This document shows positions 46,137 to 55,820 of a stretch of 64,000 nt of DNA, piece by piece. The notes under the pieces were generated by a model. The model was not told the DNA's origin, did no database searches, and saw only the letters and a list, made by a program, of their open reading frames with translations. The stretch comes from Gnetum montanum (Eukaryota; Streptophyta; Gnetopsida; Gnetales; Gnetaceae). Position 1 is the stretch's first letter; every line of letters begins with the position of its first letter. The stretch lies in contig MNCI01008612.1 in the NCBI GenBank assembly GCA_015680685.1, positions 107,369 through 171,368 on the forward strand, written 5' to 3'. The position numbers and the translations under genes are program-made.

Positions 46137-47921
46137 TAACGAATGATCGATGCAGGCGAGATCATATTTGACGAGGCTAACGTAGTCAAACCGGAAAACC
46201 AATCCATGGGTATATATAAAGATCCCCTAAACACCAAAGAAGTGCCCTACATGATCAACACTATTTATGCAAACAATAGCAATGAAACGCATAGGAAGCC
46301 TTTCGTGGTTCATGTTCCCTCCACCCCGCAAACATCGTTAAAAACTACATATCCCTCATGCGGTCCTCCTACCTCATGCAAACCTTTTGTCATTCAAGTG
46401 CCTCCCGCTATGGCGACAATGCAAGTACCGCCCCAAACTAAACTGTTTGTTGTTATGGTGCCTCCTACTGATACAACTACTAGCATGACACCGTTGAATC
46501 GGCTTACCCCCTTTGTGGTCCGGGTGCCACCAGCGGTTGCTACGGTAGAGGCAACAACAGCAACCCACCCCACCCCATTTGTCATTCAAGTCCTGAAACA
46601 ACCCCACGTTCCAACTCCACATGCTCCCATGCAACCCACACGAGAACGCCTGGCAGATAGGCTCACGAGAGAACATTCGGCAAAGGAACAACGACTGGCA
46701 CTGGGGCCTCCGAAGCCAACCCCATTAAGCGCAATGCCTATGACTCCCACCAATAGTGAACCAAACATATGCCACAAAAGGAAAGAACCAAGAGCACAAC
46801 CCATGTCAACACCAACAGTCACCGAAAGCAACATGAAAGCCATCCCGCGTGAGATACGGCTATTAGGTCCAATGGATCAAGTGGCTTTGGACAAGAATGC
46901 ACCCAATGGCAAAGACTTAGCTAATGCCCTGACGCAGGTCACCCAGGCCCTTAAACAAAAGAACACGTCATTAAGCTTATATGACCTCGTCTTGACCTCA
47001 TCAGTTCATTGTGAAGCCCTGGTACAAATGTTAAAGTCGATCCCTATTAGCGAGAACCTACCCATGGATGAGCCCTCTATACATGCGGACATGTCTAAAT
47101 ACCAAGAATCCAAACCCAAATCATTAAACTTCCACCCTGAAAACATTAAAATAGATGAGAGAATAGGAGATGTCACTCACGAACCCATGTTCATAACCAT
47201 ACAAGTCAATCAGTTCAAGATACATCGGGTACATGTAGACGATCGAGCGGCCATAAATGTGGTACCTTACCCCATTATCGAATAGTTGGGCCTCACAGAC
47301 TTAATTAAGCCACTGGCTACAACCTATCTGAAGTCTTTTAATGGATCACGAGTAGTGGTCAAGGGTACATTGACCTTGGACTTCATAGCAGGGGATCGGT
47401 TCCCCACCTCCATTGACTTTGTGGTTATCAATGAGATGTCTGGCTTCAACTTAATCTTGGGGCGACCTTGGTTAGCCTAATTAAAAGCAGTGTCTTCCCC
47501 CATCCATTAGGAAATTCACATACCATATGAAGGGGATGAGATCATTATCCATGAAGATATCGCTACTTCCACCATCTCATCTCACACGGAAGCAAACCCA
47601 GGTTCCGTAGTTAAATTCGAAGAGCCCGAACTACGCGACCCACAATGCGAACATAAAATTGAAAAACCTATGACAAACAAAACAAACAACACCCAAAAGG
47701 ATGACCAACACATCGAGGGTGATTCCTCAGAAACCATGAAAATAACATCTGAAACAGAAGCATCCGAAAGTATTGGCTGAAAACTCGCTCCATTAGACGT
47801 CTCCTGGTCAGAGTTACCTTTCAATGTAATCAGCGAAGGAGATGTCGAATATCGAATTGTCCCCTTTAAACACCACACTACCATGAAAACAAAAAAGATA
47901 AAAAAGATGCTAAACAATTAG
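46137..47921 (+). pseudogene. pro: Element B linker and aspartic protease (decayed)
   Basis: One frame from 46,143 to TAG at 47,919, with few stops (after PIIE at 47,283, WLA-TAG, H-TAG and a TGA). The linker has five copies of a (K/T)PFVV-x-VPP motif spaced about 20-35 residues (46,303-46,605). Then LTQVTQALKQKNTSLSLYDL, and the protease from 47,200: HRVHVDDRAAINV, where the glycine of D-x-G is Arg, so the active site is broken. FNLILGRPWLA at 47,445-47,480; WSELPFN...SEGD near the end. Between protease end and antisense gene the TAAACT spacer begins. Confidence 0.88.
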
Positions 47922-48786
47922 TAAACATGAGAAATAGTCTGAAATGACGTTAAACTACATTCATAGTCTGAAATGACGTTAAACTACATTCATAGTCCGA
48001 AATGACATTCATAGTCCGAAATGACGTTAAACTACATTCATAGTCCGAAATGACATTAAACTACATTCATAGTCTGAAATGACGTTCAACTACATTCACA
48101 GTCTGAAATGACGCTAAACTATCACATGTCCGCAATGACATAAAACTAGCCATGGTCAGAAATGACCGGTCTACCAAGAAATCCACTAGTATCATTTGAA
48201 ATTTTCCTCATCTGCATGCGACCCGAGATGGCCTTAAACTAGTGCGTGGGGCCCGAAATGGCCTTAAACTAGAACATCAAGATTATAGTCTGTCATGACT
48301 TTAAACTAACACACAAGTATGTGGTCCAAAATGCCCCTAAACTAGAGCACTTTCTTACGTTTGCCTTCTCTTAATTCAGGTTCATCCTCTGAAGTTATGC
48401 TTACATTGTTGTGTTATTAATTACAGTTTTTCTTCACATTCCCCTTTTCACAATTATCCTTCGATTACAATTACATTTGTACTGGCATCCCTACTTTGTG
48501 CATTATAGTTAAACAACAAAACAAACCAAAACATTTTACATTGCTGCATCGTGTTTACATTTAAACAAAAATAGCCAAAAGAAAAAAAGTATTTCCACTT
48601 TAAATCTATGTTTGTCAGTGTTGAAAAAAACTCAAAATTCAAATAAAAATATATATATAGTCATATACAGTTGGACAATTATAACAGTTAACTGATTCCA
48701 TTCATTAGTTCATGTACAACCCAAAGCAAAACATTCAGTTTACGACTCATGTAAAAATATGAGCCATGATAATATCAAAATGAAAA
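47922..48786 (+). repeat. B spacer with 29-bp TAAACT tandem repeat
   Basis: About 47,935-48,125 holds six to seven units near 29 bp (AGTCTGAAATGACGTTAAAC then TACATTCAT), and degenerate units (GGCCTTAAACTAGTG, GACTTTAAACTAACAC) continue to 48,345. The rest (48,350-48,786) is AT-rich; the antisense gene's stop is at its right edge. No gene. Confidence 0.8.
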
Positions 48787-51700
48787 CTAAACATCAGGGT
48801 TGGGAGGGTTGTCCCCTTCAGACTCTCCGGCACCATGGGTCCTCGCTCCGCTAGGGCCACCTTCTTGAAAATCGTCATCCCCCTGACCCTATGAAAAGGT
48901 AAAAGAAAACAATCAACACAAAAAGAAAAGAGACAAATCCCAAACGTTATTGAATGAACAAAATTCACAAGAATAAACTGCTTACCGTAGGAGACCCCAC
49001 TAAACCGAATTCCAATCGATGGAGAATTTCTTCCTCGGAGACACTAGCCCAGTCAGTCCCATCAAGAACCAGATCGACGTTCGCTAACACCTTCCCTTTG
49101 TCAACCATTGACCATGTGGGACATTTCAAGGGAAATTCACCCACAGAGACCTCCCCAGAAGCAATCGTAATTACCCTCTTGGACAATTCCATCTCAAAAA
49201 TGGTATTCTTAGCAAACGTATCAAATGCAGAGCGCAAACCCAGACCCTCTACGAACATCTCAAGCTGACGCTTCTCTATAGATACCTCTTTTAGCAATTT
49301 CTTATAATGATACTTACGGGTCTTTTCATCTTGATCCCACTTCCGCACCTTAGAAGTGAAAGCCTTCCAATCCTGACACTTGAGGTTTAGTAAATCTATC
49401 TGGGCCTTACGCTCTGCTAGCTCCCGAGTCAATGATACGTGGCGATTCTGTAAGTTCCAATATCTGGTATAAGTGATCTCGAAATTTTGCCAAGAATGAT
49501 CACCTATTAATCTGGTCGAGGTCAACTCATAACGAGATTTGAGATCATCACGTTCGGCAGATAACTCAGAAACCTCTCTTTCCCTTGTCTAGATCTACAA
49601 TCATAGCTGTTCAATGGAGCGCCTACAAGTCCAAAGCGATTTGGCATTATACACAAGACATTCCGCCACCTCATCATAGACTTGTCTTGGTACTTGTTCA
49701 ACTTCTGGCAGTAGCGCAGGCAAGCTGTCAATACAAATAGCCTCAGATGGATCCCACTTTAGTTTAGCCCCTACCCACACAAAAAGGAGAGGCATTAGAC
49801 CTTAGATGGAAAAAAAAAGAATGTGAAAATCGAAGGAAGAAAAACGCTTGAGATGTCTGTACCTATTTCAGGGTGAGCTTGCTGAATGCATTCGACCACC
49901 TCGTTGATGATACTGGTGACAAAATCCATTTTTCTTGGCATTTTGGTCTAAGTAAACAGTTCATGAGTGCGAGATGAATTGGCTTCAGTGGTCGTTTCAG
50001 GGGGAACCTCTATCATAAACACTTCTAACCACATGGTAGGAATTGTCCTAGTTTCAATATCTTCATCTGGAAACGATAAAAAATGTAAAATTAAGACACC
50101 AAATAATGGAAACAACAACTCAAAGAGCAACGCAATAAAACAAAAAAATACCATATTCTCTATTTCCTTCCTGGTTCGGAGGGTCGCCAAGGTCTACTCT
50201 TCCCCTAAGGAAGTTGCCAAACATTTCATCAACACCATCTCGGTCATCGACCAGTTCTGTCTCCATGGTGTCTTGCGCTCGTTCTTCGGTCACTTCCACC
50301 TGATCTTTGTCGACCTCTTCCTCCTCAATTAAATCCGTTGGGACTTCCTCCTCCTTGATAATCATTTCTAGCTCCTGTCTTCTCACTTCTGGAGTCAGCT
50401 CTAAAGACATTCATAGATCCAACATTAGTTTCATGTAAATGGTCAAAAAGAAAAAAATGAATAAGATGAAAATAACGATAATGGCAATCAAACAAGTGCA
50501 TCAGGCTTACTTACCTCGCGCAGGAATTTTAAATCGTATACGCTTCACCCTTGGCTCTTCTATAGTTGGGGCCACCCTTCTAGGGTGTTCGTGCTTCTAA
50601 ACCTTTGATTTGGCTTTCCTGATGGTCTCCTTGATCACTCGATCAGCCCTCCTAGCAGTGTAGAGCACATTGTCTAGTTCCAATCCCACATTGTCACATG
50701 TATGGATTGAACCACCAGATGACCCCTCTTTTGTGAAGGAAACTGATTCATCAATCCCCTCGGGTGCATCTTGAGACTCAGCTACCTCGAATAAATGGTT
50801 AATCCATGGGTGAGATAATTGAGTACGATCCCACAAAACATATTTTTTATCTACACGAACCACCAAAAATTTGGCCAGGCAACGTAGATAACCAACGAAG
50901 AACATGAAAGTAAAATGGGATTGCACCTCAATGTTTAAATGCAACCACACTATCTCACCATGGAAACCTGACAGCAAAACTTGGGCCCAATTCTAACGCA
51001 TCCCGGTCTCTAAAATGGTCCACATGATGCACATGGCTTCCACCCCAAGACTCTTCACTTGAGATAGGGATTTATGAAACACCTGTGCCCTAAATAGGGG
51101 ATACAGTTCATTGACTTCCGCCACCTTTGATGCTCCCTGCATAGGGAACCCCTTAGAGCCCTTGAGAATGCCCAACCAATCTTCTAGCTCACGCACCACA
51201 TGGAGCTTCTTTTGTGCCCTATCCAAAACCACGGTCACACCATCTACCGAGACACTGAAGAGGTCTGAAAAGAACTTGGCTGACAAATGAAAAACTATTT
51301 TGACACCCTTGATACAGGTGTTGTAGTAAGTGACAGAGTCATCGAATGAATCAAAAATTCCAATCATTTCAGTTACAGAGACATCAGGGCTTGGGGTTGT
51401 GAATAGCTCCATGAGGCCAGCATCATTCAAACAACGGACAATAGGTAGTGGGGCACTGGTACATAACCATTGCTACACCTTGCTGACTTTCCCAAATTTC
51501 ATGGATAGGGTGCTCTCAGTCCGCCCTATCGTAATAGTGTCTCTGCCAGGGGGGACGTTAACTGTAAGCACAATGTAAAACCATAGCACCAATATAACCA
51601 ACGTTGCAGCTAAACAAACAAACTAAGGCATTAGAGAAATATCATCACTTACCTTCAGTCGTGGGATTCACATTGCTAGGACCCAAATCAGTATCACGGG

Positions 51701-53038
51701 GGAAAACTGGTCCATTACGTGACCAATCCCCATGCAGCCACCCCCGAGCTATGCATTGCGTAAACGCCCTAGAATACCGCTTATGAAAATGAACGATGTC
51801 ATCCTTAGTCTAAGCTAATACAGCTCCATGGAGAGTGGGACCTGTCATGAAGGTCTCTAAAGTGGTGTGAGCCAGTGCAAGTCCATCGTCACCTACGCAT
51901 ATTCCATCTTTGTCAACTTGGGGCCTGCAAAAGAATGATCATTAGAACAGGAGCAAACATTAAACAACAAAATATAAATGACAAATTAAACAACCTTACC
52001 TCTCCACCCTGTACATTGTGCTCGAAGGGTTCTGAAATAATGTATGCGCACGAGCGGCCAAAAATAAGGTGCTATTGAGATAGTGAGGGCCATGTGGCAA
52101 TAAGTCCCATACACGCGATAACGAATGGGTAGATCTAGGCCCTCCCGAGGGACCGTCCTCAATCACAAGCGATCCCTTGTCAATGTCCACCATGAAAGCC
52201 ATAACACCATTTGAAGATCTTGGCAACATTGTCTCAAGCACGCTTCGCACTAATTGTTCACTTAGATGGGACCATATTACTACTCTAAATCTGCCTAAAA
52301 TGAAGGCAAGGAACTCATAGGCCCCTTCCCTGAACCATACCCCATTGTTATCAATGATCATGTCAAGAGCAAGTTCGTTGGTATCAATGGGCCTGAACCA
52401 GGCCAGAACCCCAACCAGCTCAACAACTAAGACGAAAGGCTTATGATCCCTAAAAATACCCAGAATGCCATGGTAAATCAATTATACATGAAAATGAAAT
52501 AATGAAACAAAGTTCTACATTGGGGGCCAATACTTCGAAAAAGTTGCAAACTATTTACACTCAGCGTGTAGATCCAACACGCTAGAAAACTGTTTACGCT
52601 TAGCGTGTAGATCCTGCACGCTGAAAAACTGTTTACGCTCAGCGTGCAAACCCTGCATTCTAGAAAACTGCTTACACTTAGCATGCAGACCCTGCACACT
52701 GGAAAACTATTTATGCTCAGCATGCAGACCCTGCATGCTGGAAAACTGTTTACGCTCAGTGTGAGGACCCTGCACGCTGGAAAACTGTTCATGCTCAACA
52801 TCGTCCCAGTACGCTGAAACATACAACTAGAGACCTTGCGTAAATCCCATACACCCAGATAGCAAATACAAAAGAAAGCAATTAATTGAGGCAAGATTAG
52901 AGCCTATCTGCGTGCAGATCCAGGCCACGATGAAATCCTAGGCCTAGGCAAACACTGAAGCATGGTCTCACTTTCATCCGCAAAGGTCAAGCTGGGCTCC
53001 TTCCTCCCCTGGCCTTCTACTTCCTTTCCCTTACCCAT
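48787..53038 (-). pseudogene. Element B antisense gene, eight exons, frame fully conserved across introns
   Basis: Exons 5' to 3': 53,038-52,908; 52,449-52,000; 51,924-51,653; 51,561-50,515; 50,400-50,152; 50,066-49,863; 49,770-48,986; 48,888-48,787. Total 3,240 nt = 1,080 codons; phases 2,2,1,1,1,1,0 fit at every junction. Donors: ATAGGC (GT mutated), GTAAGG, GTAAGT, GTAAGT, GTATTT, GTACAG, GTAAGC; acceptors end TTTTTAG, TTTTGCAG, CTTACAG, CTTTAG, TTTCCAG, GGTAG, TTCATAG. Protein: residues 1-44 start MGKGKEVEG; 44-284 contain VVELVGVLAWF and TLETFMTGPTL; 285-633 contain RELEDWLGI, LYPLFRAQ, FLVV and the basic RVKRIRFK; 634-716 acidic; 717-784 MPRKMDFV; 785-1046 coiled coil; Gly/Asp/Pro tail. 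About eight in-frame stops, mostly TAG for CAG and TGA for TGG. No known family recognised. Confidence 0.88.
52550..52805. repeat. 39-bp tandem repeat inside intron 1 of B's antisense gene
   Basis: Six to seven units like GAAAACTGTTTACGCTCAGC followed by GTGCAGACCCTGCACGCTG. The ACGCTCAGCGT core is an inverted repeat. On minus an open frame reads through it as a 13-residue repeat (VNSFPACRVCTLS type), but splice sites place it in an intron, so it is not taken as coding. Confidence 0.8.
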
Positions 53039-53755
53039 CGCTTCACACCGAGCTGAACCCTACACGTTGGGGTTTGGTCCTATACGCCACGGTAATTTCT
53101 ACATGTTGGGGTTTTAACCCTGTATGCTCGGGTCTTATCTTGTACGCTGTGCAGAATCCTACATGCCGAAGATGACTACTCCTTCACGCTAACACCATTG
53201 GTCCAAGGTTCACGCTGAAACTGTCGCCTGAAATGTACGTTCATGCTGCGACTTGGGCTTACATGCATGCTACGACTTGGGCTTACGCTCACGCTGCAAT
53301 TTGGCTTAAGTTCACGCTGCCAGTTAACTGACGGGTTCATGCTCATGCCTTGCATTATATATACCGTCGTGTTGACCCCGTCGCCACCTTGAATATTTTA
53401 TACAATTTAATCAAAATTAATCAAAGTACAAAGTACGGGCAAATGCAAAACAAAATTAACGACATAATGAACACTACCACATATCATATTCCCTTGCAAA
53501 GTAATTCCAGTTGCCCACACTGAACATTTTGGTGCAAACTCCTTAGTACAATTCATACATCAACTAGACATCATCAATGAATAGTTAAACAGCCCAGTAA
53601 GTCCTTAAACTGCCACATTCGGCCCGGTAAGGCCTTAAACTGCCATGCGTCCACGTACGACGATAAACTACTACCGCATACGTACACATGATTTACATTG
53701 CCTAGAAATGTGTAACAACCCCTACTAGCTCACTCTACCCTCTGTTTATTGGCAG
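53039..53755. other. B spacer: antisense promoter region, TAAACT repeats and RT splice acceptor
   Basis: 53,040-53,345 has ACGCTGGGGTTT and TTCACGCTGCGACTTGGGC repeats, which would be the 5' region of the antisense gene. A TATA-like run lies at 53,356. 53,590-53,690 has TAAACT-core units (GGCCTTAAACTGCCACATTC, twice). It ends CTCTACCCTCTGTTTATTGGCAG split as a pyrimidine tract plus AG at 53,755, then the conserved GAGCAAGC that opens the RT frame. Confidence 0.55.
53356..53363 (-). promoter_or_regulatory. Candidate TATA box of B's antisense gene
   Basis: TATATATA on minus (in ACGGTATATATAATGC), about 320 bp upstream of the ATG at 53,038. It is the only strong TATA-like run in the spacer. Confidence 0.4.
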
Positions 53756-54960
53756 GAGCAAGCTCGATGGATTATAAACATCTATTCACACTGTTGACAA
53801 TCGATGGACCATACGGAAAGATCACAAGAGAAATCAACATAAATTCTATCAACTTAGGTCCATCAATAGATGACACATTTGTAGCCTCAATGCAAAAAAC
53901 ATTAGAAAACTATGAAGGTATGACGAAATCCCTAGACATAGAAGCTGATAGCATCACTGAAGACCCTTTAACTGAAACCCTCGTAACCATGCCTGACAGT
54001 GAAGTTAAGATATTAAAATTGAGCACATTATTGCCACCTCAACTTGCCAAAGGTATAGAACACGTGCTTCGAGATAACATAAAAGCATTCACTTGGTCTT
54101 ACACCGACATGCCTGGGTTAGATCCTCGAATGATCTAGCACAATATTATACTCGATCCAAAATTAAGGTCAGTGAAACAAAAAGCATGAAAGGTTAAGCC
54201 TAAGGTAGCATTGGCAGTCCGCAATGAGATCACCAAACTTTATCAGGCTAGGTTCATACGGGTTGTTGACTATGCTAACTAGGTATCCAACATGGTCATT
54301 GTCCCAAAGAAGAACGGAAGCATTTGCCTCTGCATTGACTTCTAGGACCTCAATGTTGCTACCATAAAAGATGATTTCCCCTTGCCTAGCATTGATCAAC
54401 TAGTTGATTCGACCGTTGGACATGCCTTGTTATCTTTCATGGATGGCTTTTCAGGATATAACCAGATACGAATTAACCCAGAGCATCAACTCAGAATGAC
54501 CTTCATAACACCATGGGGGACCTTTTGTTATACAATGATGCCATTCGGTCTCAAGAACACCGAGGCAACATACCAAAGAGTAATGACATTTATCTTTAAC
54601 AATTACATACTTCATTCGCTCAATGACTATGTGGATGACATCGCAATTAAATTGAAAACGCCATAACAGCACATACAAGACTTAAATTTGGTCCTAAAAC
54701 ATTGCTTAAAATATGAACTTAGGCTCAACCCAAAGAAATGTTTCTTCGGGGTAAAAACAGGCAAGATGCTAGGTTTTGTAGTGTCAGAATAGGAATATGA
54801 GTAGATCCAGATAAGGTTAAAGCTATCATCAACTTAAAACCACCAAGCAACCTTACTGAACTTCAGGGTCTACAAGGTAGATTACAATTCATCAGGCGTT
54901 TCATAGAAAAACTGACGGGCAAGTTGAAACCTATGAACCATTTTCTATGTAAGAATGTCC
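53756..54960 (+). pseudogene. pol: Element B reverse transcriptase (decayed)
   Basis: Opens after the acceptor-like AG with GASSMDYKHL, IDGPYGKITREI, and a segment on to AFTWSYTDMPGLDPRMI; then VVDYAN-stop-VSNMVIVPKKNGSICL, stop-DLNVATIKDDFPLPSIDQLV, GFSGYNQIRINPEHQLRMTF, TPWGTFCYTMMPFGLKN, YVDD at 54,628-54,639 and RLNPKKCFFGVKTGKMLGF. RT motifs 3-6 are in one frame, but stops interrupt before and after (TGA for CGA, TAG for TGG, TAA after KTP), and a frameshift follows near 54,790. There is no LTR insertion, unlike A. Confidence 0.92.
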
Positions 54961-55820
54961 ATTTTGAATGGACTCCATAATGCCAACAAGCCTTCAACCA
55001 CATTAAAACAACACTGGCTTAGCTACCAACAGTGTACCCTCCATAGAACAATAAACCCTTCTATATCTACCTCGCCACTTCGGATTCGTCATCGCTTCTA
55101 TGCTCTGCCAGAAACAAGACGATGGAACTAAAGTCCCTATTTATTACTTAAGCCATGAATTAGTAGCTCATGAAAGGAAGTATAATGAGGTGGAGAGGTC
55201 ATGTTTAGCACTCACCTTTTCCTTAAAGAAATGGTGACATTACGTCTTCCACAACCAAGTCAATATAATCTGCAAGGATAATGTGCTCAAAGCCATCACG
55301 GGAAACATTTACGAGTCAAGTAGAATTTCTCGTTGGAAAGCCATGGTAGCTGAATTTGACCTTCACTACACAGCGCAATCATCAATTAAGGGTCAAGCCA
55401 TAGCAAATCAAATGACCACATCACCCACGCACAACCAAGCAACAATAGATCCAAAGTTTCCTGATGAAAACGTAAGCACAATAGACATAGTGCCCAATGA
55501 CTATGATGCCATTTTGAACTTTGATGGAGCATCCACCTCTTAAGGGGGAAGTGCTGCTATCGTCATTACTTATCCCTCCAGTGAGATCCGACCCTTTGCT
55601 TATCACTTCGTCTTTCACTGTACTAACAACGTAACGGAATACGAAGGTCTCCTTAGAGGTCTCATGGCAGCACTAACATCAAATATCACACGACTAGTAG
55701 TTAGGGGAGACACAACTAGTTTTAAACCAAGTCACAGACGTTTATACATGCAAAGCACAGCATTTACAACCATACTATGATTTGGCTAAGCACTTACTGA
55801 AGTGATTCGAAAACACAGAT
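54961..55820 (+). pseudogene. Element B RNase H and archaeal-type RNase H (decayed)
   Basis: First RNase H around 55,060-55,420 (ATSDSSS keeps the Asp; HELVAHERKYNEVE-type helix after a frameshift; NVLKAITGNIYESSRISRWK). Second RNase H from 55,500: NFDGASTS, FHCTNNVTEYEGLLRGL and VVRGDT show Asp, Glu and Asp of the catalytic set. A one-base shift near 55,705 (extra A in GACACAACTAG) ends the frame. The gene continues in another frame to the integrase ORF. The dual RNase H arrangement places the element in the Tat group. Confidence 0.87.

Noticed and set aside
46374-46843. Minus-strand frames opposite the Pro-rich linker of B
   Set aside because: They are shadows of codon bias in the linker; neither A nor C keeps them.
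52478-52894. 138-codon minus frame encoding a 13-residue repeat
   Set aside because: Lies over the 39-bp repeat in intron 1; the phase of flanking exons fits only if it is removed, and A and C lack it.
10544-53038. Antisense exons as fragments of a host gene captured once by one element
   Set aside because: The same exons are found in three separately diverged elements at the same internal position, so the gene belongs to the family rather than to this locus. An ancient host origin is still possible.
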